From an uncultured Treponema sp. (GTDB taxonomy: Bacteria > Spirochaetota > Spirochaetia > Treponematales > Treponemataceae): 64,000 nucleotides of DNA. Positions 43,001 to 51,010 of the stretch are shown here, in pieces. Numbering within the stretch: position 1 is the first letter of the stretch; the number at the start of each line of letters is the position of its first letter. The position numbers and the translations under genes are program-made. The stretch is from positions 5,499-69,498 of the forward strand of contig CALCRU010000033.1 in the NCBI GenBank assembly GCA_937894335.1. Direction: 5' to 3'. The notes below the pieces were generated by a model that saw only the letters and a program-made list of their open reading frames with translations, was not told where the DNA came from and ran no database searches.

Positions 43001-43483
43001 ATGGAAGCGGCAATTACAGGTACAAGTCCAAATGTTCCTGCTGTATGTTACAACGGAATAAAAAACAGTTCCCAGAAGAAAAAAATCATAGACGAAATAT
43101 GCAAGAAAATGCAGAGCCAGTTTATGCAGACAGAAATTGGAAAGGAAGCCCTTGAATCTGAATGGCACAAGGCAGAGTATTCATTTAAAAGCCGAATTGG
43201 AAGCACAATTCTAAACGGACAGATTGACCTTGTGTACAAAAATTCCAACGGAGGATACACCGTTGTTGACTACAAGACAAACCAGACCATAGAGCCAGAA
43301 ATTTATCTGATGCAACTTGCATGCTACAAGGACGCCCTAAGCCAGATGACGGGAACTGCGCCAGAAAAAATTAAGTGCGTGCTTTATTACCTTAGGTTTG
43401 GAAAGTCTGTTGACATTACGGAACTGTGCGATTCAGTTGACATAAAAAATGCTGTTCAGTTTCAGATGGAGAAGCAAGACTAA
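40061..43483 (+). CDS. addA: AddA-like UvrD-family helicase-nuclease
   Basis: A 1140-residue superfamily 1 helicase. Walker A is VSAGAGSGKTTVLAERF (near residue 30), Walker B MIDEFQDNN (near residue 365), motif III FFVGDEKQSIYLFRGAD, and late motifs IHLLTIHKSKGLEYPVVFV and LKRLLYVALTRAKDQ. The C-terminus carries a RecB-type nuclease with QIDLVYKN and VVDYKTNQ. With AddB it resects breaks for RecA-dependent repair. GGAG precedes the ATG at 40061; an in-frame ATG at 40046 lies inside addB. Its stop overlaps the convergent HD-GYP gene by four bases. Confidence 0.93.
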   Translation: MGKREFDRYQKKAINILQNAVVSAGAGSGKTTVLAERFSHLVIEQNLNVEEILTLTFTKKATVEMYGRIYQTLHEKAPEKAKNFYKANIKTLDSYCSSIAKAGCHYYGLSPDFTVDIDAVTEAINSEALPFLLKHSDNEAIRKIAGTKDLSEIAESLIAYPILNGSTIAEPADFNDMLKKQKQTVCSVWNRTVSEATKCFNGFKDAVQNFDGNTSSSTFKKYLPVLNEEFPEYPELDENFDTEAVSDSVRAVAEFINRLAKYPKPGNLKQADEIREYLEAIRNTADKISLTANFILGLSDAKKIILLLEEFQKIANDIKRSRKIITYQDAVSLATCILRDHPEIRRQEKQKYKAIMIDEFQDNNMTQRNLLFMLAENPERMEPGIPEVKDLCPQKLFFVGDEKQSIYLFRGADVSVFRALSRDFSEGNLELSTNYRSKPELIAAFNTVFGGIPYPTNEACGQTLPSVFITEKEQQENPDSVPSYEAVYHKVLLPEQNKDEEKKEPDYKKRRMHVALYNKNLSNEGLLDPEQAEVYWIAQKIKSLMAEENYKPEDFAILFKTYSMQPKCERILLSCGLPYNTETVAGFFSDGPTNDIFSFLRLCAFPNDTLAYAKVLGSPFVNLTTKEANAILSIKALPFEDFECGLIDGDSMNRYQRAKELYQKIKKESETSSIADMVTYLWYEAGYRYETLWNEKVNMYETLYDRIFELARLADEDNISLAEFVDSVRTFEDETKKLEDMDIPLEQKSGIHLLTIHKSKGLEYPVVFVCGAHKTPKSESSTTPVYLSREFGTCINTPQYVSGSTSKGNFFFNMAKEENEKTNEAELKRLLYVALTRAKDQVFLTGCWSGNFKTSGKITSLLDTIQPVLATYMADEEGKASPFTFEEIPQASISVLNSGEETRTDFLQRIKEIYADAKILLPEEVKSNYISPSHLYEEDEEKSAATKETEDIPMKEINALVESSGGEFGYNDFGTIAHAYMEAAITGTSPNVPAVCYNGIKNSSQKKKIIDEICKKMQSQFMQTEIGKEALESEWHKAEYSFKSRIGSTILNGQIDLVYKNSNGGYTVVDYKTNQTIEPEIYLMQLACYKDALSQMTGTAPEKIKCVLYYLRFGKSVDITELCDSVDIKNAVQFQMEKQD

Positions 43484-45273
43484 ATTTCTGAACCGTCGCC
43501 TACATTGGCCTGAATTTCTTCTATCTGCGAGCGGATTGCCTCAAACGCATCGACAATACGAGGATCAAAATGTGAACCTCTGCCTTTTCGAATAATGTCA
43601 TAGGCTTCGTTTACAGAAAAAGCTTTTTTATAAGGACGCTCAGTTACCAGAGCGTCAAAAACATCTGCAACAGCCATTATACGGGCGCAAAGAGGTATGG
43701 CGTTTCCGCAAAGATGATTGGGGTAACCCGTTCCATCCCACCATTCGTGATGACACAGGGCAACATCTTTTGCCATCTGCATGTACTGGGGGTCAACATT
43801 TTCCTTCATGGTGCGTTCAATAAATTCTGCGCCAAAGATTGTATGCTGTTCCATAGTGCGGCGTTCTTCGGGCGTAAGGGAACCGGTCTTGTTAAGGATT
43901 GCATTGTCGATGTAGATTTTTCCAATGTCGTGGAGAGGGGCAATCTGTGCCATTCGTTCAACAAATGAAAAATCAATCTGAGAAGGAAACTGCTTTTCTA
44001 TCATAAGCTCAAAGGCAATGGCCTCGCTGTAGTTTGCTGTACGGCGAAGATGTCCTTTTGAAGAAAGATCGTGCCGTTCCGCAATGGCAGAAAATCCTAT
44101 AACCATCTGGTCACGCATGGCACGCATTTTGTCGGCAGTAAACTGAAGTTCCTCTGTCTTCTTAGCAACTTCCGCCTCAAGGTTTTCCTTGTAGTCATGC
44201 ATGAGGGTAACATCCTCAAGCCATATGACATAGCCCTTTGGATTTTTTGAATTACCAAGGACGAGCATGCGGGGATGATAGGCGTTGCTGTTCACCATGA
44301 TATACTCGTTATCCGAATCAACCTGAGTTCCCACATTAAGCATTGCATCCATAATAGGAACATTCATCTGCTCTACAACTTCAAAAAGGTGATGTCCCAA
44401 ATCTTGTTCGGTAACTTGGGTAAAAATTTCAAAGGCCTTTTTGTTTATGTTCATGATGCGATATTTTTTGTCTAGAACAAAGGCAGGCGAATTTATTGCG
44501 TCAAATACGGCGGGATTTGCAAGGGCGTTTACATCGCAGAAGCGGCGCACAAAAATTAAGTAGAGGAAAATCAAGTTGGAAATGTCAAATGCAACAGGCA
44601 CGATGGGAATTGATTCTACTCCGGTAATTTTTATAATCAGTTTTTCCGCAATGTAGCAGAGGGCAGGAAGCATGATAATCAGATAAAGACTGATTAAGTT
44701 TTTTACATCCATTGCAAGATTTGTCTTTATGGTGTGGACCACTACCAGAGTATAGGCGACCATGTAGCTTGCAATAAACAGAATGTAAACTGTATGTCCC
44801 CAGTTGTTCACTTTGTGAAGGTAGGGTATTCCGTGCAGAACCTCAGGATAAAAATCCTTGAAGAGCCATGAATGCATAAAGGAAAGCCATGAGTGTGGAT
44901 TGGAAGCAGTAAAAGATGCAGGACTGTCAAAACTGATAATCATCAGAAGAAGGAAAACTATTATTCCTGAAAAAATTCCAAACACCCACTTGGGGACCGA
45001 AACATGCATGTAATCAAGAAGAAGAATAAAGACAAGAGAAATACTTATTGAACCGATGTACTTACACTTTGTAGCGTAAACAAGAAGTTTTAATCCTGCA
45101 TCAGAATAGACTATGCCTAAATATCCGATGCATGTTATGAGAGAAAACACAGCGTAAGACATGGCAAGTTTCTGTTCGGTGGAAGACGGCTGTAAGACCG
45201 CAATAACAAGGCACAGTACCGACAGAAAGACTGAGAAATTCGTAATGAGCTGTTCTACTACCAAAACATCCAT
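43480..45273 (-). CDS. Membrane-bound PAS/HD-GYP cyclic-di-GMP phosphodiesterase
   Basis: A 597-residue protein. About seven hydrophobic helices occupy residues 1-230 (7TM sensor of the histidine-kinase-N-terminal type), a PAS domain follows (FVLDKKYRIMNINKKAFEIF), then a short coiled coil and an HD-GYP domain from about residue 400: RHDLSSKGHLRRT, HDIGK with His448-Asp449, and HHEWWDGTGYP, the last carrying the diagnostic GYP. All metal ligands appear present, so it probably hydrolyses c-di-GMP in response to a membrane or extracellular cue. The start codon is eight bases from its -10 box. Confidence 0.9.
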   Translation of the reverse strand: MDVLVVEQLITNFSVFLSVLCLVIAVLQPSSTEQKLAMSYAVFSLITCIGYLGIVYSDAGLKLLVYATKCKYIGSISISLVFILLLDYMHVSVPKWVFGIFSGIIVFLLLMIISFDSPASFTASNPHSWLSFMHSWLFKDFYPEVLHGIPYLHKVNNWGHTVYILFIASYMVAYTLVVVHTIKTNLAMDVKNLISLYLIIMLPALCYIAEKLIIKITGVESIPIVPVAFDISNLIFLYLIFVRRFCDVNALANPAVFDAINSPAFVLDKKYRIMNINKKAFEIFTQVTEQDLGHHLFEVVEQMNVPIMDAMLNVGTQVDSDNEYIMVNSNAYHPRMLVLGNSKNPKGYVIWLEDVTLMHDYKENLEAEVAKKTEELQFTADKMRAMRDQMVIGFSAIAERHDLSSKGHLRRTANYSEAIAFELMIEKQFPSQIDFSFVERMAQIAPLHDIGKIYIDNAILNKTGSLTPEERRTMEQHTIFGAEFIERTMKENVDPQYMQMAKDVALCHHEWWDGTGYPNHLCGNAIPLCARIMAVADVFDALVTERPYKKAFSVNEAYDIIRKGRGSHFDPRIVDAFEAIRSQIEEIQANVGDGSEI

Positions 45274-45281
45274 ATCTAAAC

Positions 45282-45311
45282 TTTATACTCTTGGTTTAGT
45301 TTAAATGATAA
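45282..45311 (-). promoter_or_regulatory. Promoter of the HD-GYP gene, short-leader geometry
   Basis: Minus strand: TTATCA (45306-45311), 18-base spacer, TATAAA (45282-45287), eight bases to the ATG at 45273, no ribosome-binding site. Confidence 0.5.
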
Positions 45312-45333
45312 CACAGGCGACATGTTTTTGCAA

Positions 45334-45367
45334 GAAAAAAAATGCCCGAAGACCAAGCTCCGGGCAT
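45334..45367 (-). terminator. Intrinsic terminator of leuB
   Basis: Minus strand: ATGCCCG (45361-45367 side) pairs with CGGGCAT (45342-45348 side), with an inner AG/CT pairing, followed by eight T. It lies 20 bases after the leuB stop and before the HD-GYP promoter. Confidence 0.85.
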
Positions 45368-45387
45368 CAGGATGATTTTGCGTAAGA

Positions 45388-46473
45388 CTATATGCGTTCA
45401 ACCACAAGCTGACCCATGCGCTTTGTGCCTACCAGTTTTCCAGCGGCCTTTACAGCATCTCTTGAACTGCCGGCAATGTCTCCAGTACGCCAGCCTTCGT
45501 CAAGAACAGCATCAACTGCATTTTCTATAACCTTTGCTTCTTTTTCCAGATTGAAGCTATAGCGCAAAAGCATTGCGGCACTAAGGATTGTTGCAAGAGG
45601 ATTAGCCAGATCTTTTCCTGCAATATCAGGAGCGGAACCGTGGATGGGCTCGTAAAGTCCAGGACCACTTGAACCAAGTGAAGCACTTGCCAGCATGCCT
45701 ATGCTACCTGTAATCTGGCTTGCTTCATCAGAAAGAATATCGCCGAACATGTTGCTTGTTGCAATAACATCAAACTGACGGGGATTTCTAACCAGCTGCA
45801 TTGCGGCGTTGTCTATGTACAAAAAGTCAAGCTCCACATCCTTGTATTCCTCGTGAACAGTTTCTGCAACCTTGCGCCACAGACGGCTTGAGTTAAGAAT
45901 GTTTGCCTTGTCAATTACGGTAAGGTGCTTCTTTCTCTTCTGGGCAAATTCAAATCCCATGCGGACTATGCGTTCAATTTCTTCCCAGGTATATTTTTCA
46001 GTATCCCATGCGCTTTTTCCGTCGGGAGCAGTTCCCCTGTCGCCAAAGTAAATGCCACTTATGAGTTCCCTAACGATTAAAATGTTAAGACCATCGCCTA
46101 CGATTTCGTCTTTAAGGGGACAGGCATCTTTAAGCTGACGGAACATAACTGCAGGACGAAGGTTTGCATAAACTTTCATGCCACCGCGCAAACCCAGCAG
46201 TGCCTTTTCAGGACGGATTTCGGGAGCAACATTGTCCCACTTTGGACCGCCCACTGCACCAAGAAGAACTGCATCGCTTTTTAGACAAATGTCAAGCTGA
46301 TCTTTGGGAAGAGGATTGCCCCACTTGTCAATGGCCTCTCCACCGGCAGTAACTTTTGTGTAGTTCCACTTGTGTCCGTATTTTTTTGCAACTGCATCAA
46401 GAACATTTACAGCCTCTGCAACGACATCAGGACCAATTCCGTCTCCCGGAATCAACGCTATGTTTTTTTCCAT
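45388..46473 (-). CDS. leuB: 3-isopropylmalate dehydrogenase
   Basis: A 361-residue isocitrate/isopropylmalate dehydrogenase. IALIPGDGIGPDVVAEAVNVL starts the protein; LLGAVGGPKWD, LRPAVMF (substrate Arg), KANILNSSRLWR and SNMFGDILSDEASQITGSIGMLASASLG (metal Asp) follow; EPIHGSAPDIAGKDLANPLA is the NAD site typical of LeuB. It oxidatively decarboxylates 3-isopropylmalate, and could also act on 3-methylmalate in the citramalate route with the CimA encoded 6 kb away. AAGGAG precedes the ATG. leuA, leuC and leuD are not in the window. Confidence 0.95.
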   Translation of the reverse strand: MEKNIALIPGDGIGPDVVAEAVNVLDAVAKKYGHKWNYTKVTAGGEAIDKWGNPLPKDQLDICLKSDAVLLGAVGGPKWDNVAPEIRPEKALLGLRGGMKVYANLRPAVMFRQLKDACPLKDEIVGDGLNILIVRELISGIYFGDRGTAPDGKSAWDTEKYTWEEIERIVRMGFEFAQKRKKHLTVIDKANILNSSRLWRKVAETVHEEYKDVELDFLYIDNAAMQLVRNPRQFDVIATSNMFGDILSDEASQITGSIGMLASASLGSSGPGLYEPIHGSAPDIAGKDLANPLATILSAAMLLRYSFNLEKEAKVIENAVDAVLDEGWRTGDIAGSSRDAVKAAGKLVGTKRMGQLVVERI

Positions 46474-46496
46474 AAGAATCTCCTTTTAACGGTGTG

Positions 46497-46505
46497 AGTA
46501 TATCA
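46497..46505 (-). promoter_or_regulatory. Extended -10 element of the leuB promoter
   Basis: TGATATACT on the minus strand (TGn plus TATACT), with no recognisable -35 box at 17 bases. The predicted leader is about 17 bases and keeps AAGGAG. Confidence 0.45.
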
Positions 46506-46522
46506 CATTAAAACAACTTGTT

Positions 46523-47716
46523 CTACTCACCAGAAAGGGCTTTTACAGGGTCAAGTTTTGCTGCACGGGAAGCAGGACTTAATCCGAAGAAGATTCCCAC
46601 AAACACGGAAAAGAAAAATGCTATGATGCAGGCGTTACCGCTTATAACAAAGGAAATTGACATGACATATTCCGCTGCGAGACTGATTAAAATTCCCAAA
46701 ATGATTCCCGCAATGCCCCCCATAATCGTAATGCTGGCAGACTCCACAAGAAAGAGCTGCTTTATTACGGCAGGACTTGCACCTAGTGCCTTACGGATTC
46801 CAATTTCTTGTTTTCGTTCAGTAACTGTTACAATCATTATGTTCATAATGCCAATGCCACCAACTAAAAGTGAAATAGCAGCAATAGCGGCAAGCATTGC
46901 AGAAAGTGTGCCTGTTACGCTGGACATTTGTTCTATCATGGACTGCATGCTCATTACATTTACGGAACTGCTCGAGCCGGTAAGAGTTTCGCAGTACTCC
47001 TTTATGTCGCTTACAAGAGTAACAGCATTTTCTTTTGAAACTGCCTGCACCATTACAGAAGAAGCGGTAGGGTTGGGAGTAATTTTTTTAGAATAAAATC
47101 CTCTGGGAATGTAACAACCTGTAGAAGTTGATTCCATTCCTGAACTTTGCTCCTTAAGGACGCCAATAACTTCAAAGTTGAATGTAACATTGCTGGCAAC
47201 AAGAAGCACATTTTTTCCCACAGCATCTCCGTTTGGAAAGAGAGAAGATGCTATGTCGCTTCCAAGAATTATTTTTTGCGTACCCTTTACATTGTCAGTT
47301 ACAGAAAAGTATTCTCCAGAATCTAGCTGTATTCCGTACATTTCAAGGTAGCCCGTTTCTATTGCAGAACAACTTGCGCTTGCACTTGAAGCTCCGTAAG
47401 AAATTGTCGCGCTTAAGGTATTCTTGTACCAGATTTTTTTTATGTTAAGAATGTTGTCAAAAAGTTTTTCGCGGAATTCTTCGTTAAAGGTGATTGTTGT
47501 TGACTGTCCCCTTCGCGACATAAAGCCCGCACTTATGCTTACCACATCAAGACCAGTTGAACCAAGGCTGTCCTGTATCTGCTTTGTACTGCTTGAGCCA
47601 AGACTCATTATAACAATGACCGAAGCAACGCCTATGATTACGCCGAGAATTGAAAGCATGGTGCGCATTTTGTTACGCCTAAAATTCTGCAAGGAGTTGA
47701 TGAAATCTTCAAACAT
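46523..47716 (-). CDS. MacB-type ABC transporter permease
   Basis: A 397-residue membrane protein of the MacB/FtsX family: one N-terminal helix (MRTMLSILGVIIGVASVIVIMS), a large periplasmic domain (about residues 45-270), and three C-terminal helices, including GGIGIMNIMIVTVTERKQEIGIRKALGASPAVI, the family's signature loop. It works with the adjacent ATPase, adaptor and TolC-like protein to expel drugs, peptides or glycolipids. AGGAGG sits six bases before the ATG at 47716, which overlaps the ATPase stop; the in-frame start at 47737 is therefore rejected. Confidence 0.92.
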   Translation of the reverse strand: MFEDFINSLQNFRRNKMRTMLSILGVIIGVASVIVIMSLGSSSTKQIQDSLGSTGLDVVSISAGFMSRRGQSTTITFNEEFREKLFDNILNIKKIWYKNTLSATISYGASSASASCSAIETGYLEMYGIQLDSGEYFSVTDNVKGTQKIILGSDIASSLFPNGDAVGKNVLLVASNVTFNFEVIGVLKEQSSGMESTSTGCYIPRGFYSKKITPNPTASSVMVQAVSKENAVTLVSDIKEYCETLTGSSSSVNVMSMQSMIEQMSSVTGTLSAMLAAIAAISLLVGGIGIMNIMIVTVTERKQEIGIRKALGASPAVIKQLFLVESASITIMGGIAGIILGILISLAAEYVMSISFVISGNACIIAFFFSVFVGIFFGLSPASRAAKLDPVKALSGE

Positions 47717-48422
47717 TCTGCGCCTCCTGAATGTCATCGGACTGAATCATTCCGTCAAGAATTCTAATGCACCTTCTGGAACTTGCACCAATTTTAGGGT
47801 CATGGGTAACTATTACCACAGTTGTTCCGCTCTGATTTATTTCGTTAAAAAGCTGCATTACAGCCTTACCTGTTGCCGTATCCAATGCGCCAGTTGGCTC
47901 ATCGGCAAGAATAATCTGAGGACGGGTAACGGTTGCCCTTGCTATTGCCACACGCTGTTTTTGTCCGCCTGAAAGTTCATGGGGTCTGTGGTTCATTCTG
48001 TCCTGAAGCCCTACACGCTCAAGAGCCTCCCTTGCGCGAACAGCACGCTCCTTTCTGTCAACGCCAGCATACCTTAGAGGAAGCATGACATTTTCTAGCA
48101 CCGTCATGGATGAAAGCAGAAAGTACTGTTGGAAGACAAATCCTACAGTTTCGTTTCTAAGAACAGCAAGTTCTTTTTCTGACATGGATGCAGTGGGTTT
48201 ACCGCAAACTTCCACTATGCCAGAAGAGGGACGGTCAAGGCAGCCTATCATGTTCATGCATGTAGACTTGCCCGAACCAGAGGGGCCCATTATGGTAACG
48301 AATTCCCCCTGCCTAATTGTAAAAGAAATTCCCCTAAGGGCATACACGGTTGTGTCCCCAATTGCATACTCCCTTTTTACATCCTGCATGCGGATTACTT
48401 CACGCGCTTCATTCAGTTCCAT
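47709..48422 (-). CDS. MacB/LolD-type ABC transporter ATP-binding protein
   Basis: A 237-residue ATPase with Walker A GPSGSGKST, Q-loop FVFQQYFLL, signature LSGGQKQRVAIARA, Walker B ILADEPTGALD and the switch His in VIVTHD. Members of this branch drive mechanotransmission rather than substrate translocation. Its ATG shares one base with the adaptor stop (TAATG), and the adaptor's final Gly-Gly codons provide GGGAGG as its ribosome-binding site. Confidence 0.95.
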   Translation of the reverse strand: MELNEAREVIRMQDVKREYAIGDTTVYALRGISFTIRQGEFVTIMGPSGSGKSTCMNMIGCLDRPSSGIVEVCGKPTASMSEKELAVLRNETVGFVFQQYFLLSSMTVLENVMLPLRYAGVDRKERAVRAREALERVGLQDRMNHRPHELSGGQKQRVAIARATVTRPQIILADEPTGALDTATGKAVMQLFNEINQSGTTVVIVTHDPKIGASSRRCIRILDGMIQSDDIQEAQNV

Positions 48423-49504
48423 TAAAAGCCTCCCGGAGGTCCACCTGCTCCACCACCGGGCGCACCGCCACCCTGAGAGTTACCAGAAGGACGAGCTCCG
48501 TTACCGCCAGAAGAAGTTCTGTTTGCATTGTTGCGGTTCATGCCAGAAGCACGCACTTCGCTCTGAGCCTTAAGAACTTCTCCTCCGCTCAGTCCCGTAA
48601 GAATTTCTACATAAGTGGAATCATAATTTTGAACAGTTACCGCAATCCGCTCTCCCGTACGGGCTAGCTCAACATAGGCACCATCCTTGTCCTGAGCAAC
48701 AGCATACCGTTCCACTAGCACATAGTTTTCATCGGGACTAACTTTTATTTCTCCGCTAAAAGAAAAGTTTGGAAGTATTACATCAGGATATTCGTCTATT
48801 CTAAGTTTGACTTTTACCACAGTTGCACCACGGCTAGTTACTTCTCCTATGGCAGGCCATCCTACAACATAGCCGTTTACAATTCCGTCGTAAGCAGGAA
48901 AAGTAAATTCAACAGGAAGCCCCTCCTGAAGTTTTACAACATCTGTTTCGGTAACTTCAACTTCTGCGGTAAGATAAGAAACATCTACAAGAGTTCCAAT
49001 GGAATCTTTTGCCGCAAGAGAGTCTCCCACAGAAACCTTAAGATTTGCAATAACTCCGTCAAATGTGGCAATTACCTTACACTCATTTATTTTCTGCACA
49101 AGAGCCAAACGCTGGGTTTCCATAAGTTCAATTTCTTTTGCCGAACCGTTTATTTTTTTTGTCGCCATGTTGTAGTCATGCTGAGCCAGATTGTACTGCT
49201 GTGTCGTGTCGTCAAGCTGAACAAGAAGGTCTCCTTTTTTTACATAGTCACCCTGCTGAACATAAACGCCTACAACCGTACCAGAAGAAAGTGCCTGTAA
49301 AGACTGACTTTGAGCGGCAGAAACAGTTCCCGAAATTTCTATTACATTTTCGTAAGTTTCCGTGCGCACAGTATATGTGGTTGTTTCTAGAGAAGATTTT
49401 TTTGTAAGGGCCTTACGAAGAATTACAAGACCTAATCCAAGAATTACAGTCACTGTAAGAATGACTATTAAAACCTTCACCTTTTTTGACATTTTCTTTT
49501 TCAT
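48422..49504 (-). CDS. MacA-like periplasmic adaptor (HlyD family)
   Basis: About 360 residues: an N-terminal membrane anchor (VKVLIVILTVTVILGLGLVIL), a lipoyl-like half-motif (SGTVSAAQSQSLQALSSGTVVGVYVQQGDYVKKGDLL), a short coiled coil, a second lipoyl half (KVIATFDGVIANLKVSVGDSL), and beta-barrel and membrane-proximal domains. The final ~30 residues are almost only Gly, Pro, Ser and Asn. It links the inner-membrane permease to the TolC-like channel. The start may be ATG 49504 or the in-frame GTG 49513; the former follows the upstream stop by one base and has GGTG six bases upstream. Confidence 0.9.
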   Translation of the reverse strand: MKKKMSKKVKVLIVILTVTVILGLGLVILRKALTKKSSLETTTYTVRTETYENVIEISGTVSAAQSQSLQALSSGTVVGVYVQQGDYVKKGDLLVQLDDTTQQYNLAQHDYNMATKKINGSAKEIELMETQRLALVQKINECKVIATFDGVIANLKVSVGDSLAAKDSIGTLVDVSYLTAEVEVTETDVVKLQEGLPVEFTFPAYDGIVNGYVVGWPAIGEVTSRGATVVKVKLRIDEYPDVILPNFSFSGEIKVSPDENYVLVERYAVAQDKDGAYVELARTGERIAVTVQNYDSTYVEILTGLSGGEVLKAQSEVRASGMNRNNANRTSSGGNGARPSGNSQGGGAPGGGAGGPPGGF

Positions 49505-49505
49505 A

Positions 49506-50927
49506 TTATTCACCGTCCCTACAGAACAAAAGTTCCGTTTCGTTGTTATAGATGATTAAATCAATATCGTTCATAAGACACTTAAGCCTGTAGTTTTCTT
49601 CGTTTACAAGAGCCGCATCATATTCAGACTTGCTTACAATTCCCTGAGCGTACCATTCCGCTGTGTCCCGAGCAAGTTCCGAATAGAGCTGGTAAGATTC
49701 TGCATTTGTCTGTCTTGACCACAAAATGTCAGAAAGCGAAGACTGCTGATTTACGACCGCTGTCTCGTAGTTTTTTTCTGCGGATTGAATGTCGTACTCT
49801 TCCTGAAGGGCATTTAATTCCGTAACCTGATTCTGCAAGTCTGTTTTCTTAAAGCCAAAAGGATTTACCGTAATGCCCATGGTAATGACAGGGCTTGCAT
49901 TTTCCGCACCCACTGGAAGAGAGACACCTCCCGTTACCGAAAGGGAATTGCTCCAAGAAAACTTTGCGGATGCATCAAGGGAATTTGATTTTGTCTGGGA
50001 GTTATCAAATGTAAAGCCCGCACTTGCAGAAAGGGTAATGTCGGAACTTGCATTTCTTGAAGCCTCGTTTATGTACTGAGTCCACAATGCGCTTTCCAGT
50101 TCAGTGTAGTTTTCCTTTGCAAAAGAAAGAACATCCACCGCCTCTACCTGAGGAATTTCTGTAGGAAGAAAATTCATTGCAGTTCCTGAAGTATATTCCA
50201 CTCCACACTTTGCCGCAAAGACAGAAACTTTACGCTCAAGTTCGCGGTTAGCAGTTTCTACCGAGCGCTCGTCAGAAAGAACCTTCATGTAGGCAGTCCT
50301 GTACTTTGAACTTGTGCTTGCGTACCCCTGGGCCACAATCTGCTCAAAGGAAATACGGTCTTCGCTAAGGCTTTTTTCCGCACTGATAACGGAAGAGGCC
50401 GCATTGTACAGGGACTTTAATTCGTTGTAAAACTGTTTTTCGGCGGTAAGATAACCGTTGGAAAGTTTCCGCTCAGCCTCAAGAACCTGTCGCTCTGACT
50501 TTTGCAGGGTAACGGAACGCTCCGCCACAGAACTGCTTATTATGTCCGCACTTACAGAAATGCTAGTGTCGCTTACGGAGGCATCATCATTTTTTACAGA
50601 AACCGAACTTCCTACAGAAAGACCAAGATTTGACGCCTGAGGAATTGAAGCCGTTGCCGACGGTCTAAAAGAAAAGGATGAGCCTTCGCTACCGGGACGG
50701 ATTGTAATTGTGCCAGTGGAAATCTGAATGTCAAAACCGTTGTTCAGTTGGGTTATCTGCGAGTTAAGCTGCTGCTTTTCTAGAGAGGTAGAAAGCTGCT
50801 TAAGGGACAGGTCATTTTTAAGGTAGCCCTCCAATAGGACTTCGACAGAGTAGGAATCCGCAAAAAGTGGAGCCGAAGCCATGAGGAGGCACACCATGAA
50901 TGCAAACGTCTTTCCGTGTTTCATCAT
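49506..50927 (-). CDS. TolC-family outer-membrane efflux protein
   Basis: A 473-residue protein with a signal peptide (about residues 1-23, ending SAPLFADS), then long amphipathic helices and repeated OEP-type segments (EAERKLSNGYLTAEKQFYNELKSLYNAAS; ARDTAEWYAQGIVSKSEYDAALVNEENYRLKC). It should form the trimeric exit duct for the MacAB-like pump encoded downstream. The ATG at 50927 lies six bases after a TATCTT -10 box, while the longer in-frame TTG start at 50942 would cover that box, so the ATG is preferred. Confidence 0.82.
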   Translation of the reverse strand: MMKHGKTFAFMVCLLMASAPLFADSYSVEVLLEGYLKNDLSLKQLSTSLEKQQLNSQITQLNNGFDIQISTGTITIRPGSEGSSFSFRPSATASIPQASNLGLSVGSSVSVKNDDASVSDTSISVSADIISSSVAERSVTLQKSERQVLEAERKLSNGYLTAEKQFYNELKSLYNAASSVISAEKSLSEDRISFEQIVAQGYASTSSKYRTAYMKVLSDERSVETANRELERKVSVFAAKCGVEYTSGTAMNFLPTEIPQVEAVDVLSFAKENYTELESALWTQYINEASRNASSDITLSASAGFTFDNSQTKSNSLDASAKFSWSNSLSVTGGVSLPVGAENASPVITMGITVNPFGFKKTDLQNQVTELNALQEEYDIQSAEKNYETAVVNQQSSLSDILWSRQTNAESYQLYSELARDTAEWYAQGIVSKSEYDAALVNEENYRLKCLMNDIDLIIYNNETELLFCRDGE

Positions 50928-50981
50928 AGTGTTAAGATACAACAGTCGCCTTAAAATAGGCTATAATTTTGGATAAAGAAA

Positions 50982-51005
50982 CTGTTATAAATCATCTAAT
51001 AACAG
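50982..51005. promoter_or_regulatory. Inverted repeat upstream of the efflux operon (candidate operator)
   Basis: CTGTTAT and ATAACAG form perfect 7-bp arms around a 10-base AT-rich spacer, 55-78 bases upstream of the tolC-like start and just after the GH5 stop. No T-run follows, so an operator is more likely than a terminator. Confidence 0.4.
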
Positions 51006-51010
51006 AATTT

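Noticed and set aside
49138..49407. Open reading frames antisense to long genes, such as an 89-codon plus-strand frame within the adaptor gene
   Set aside because: It runs opposite a well-supported gene and has no recognisable motif or ribosome-binding site; it is explained by codon usage of the real gene. Other antisense frames were dropped for the same reason.
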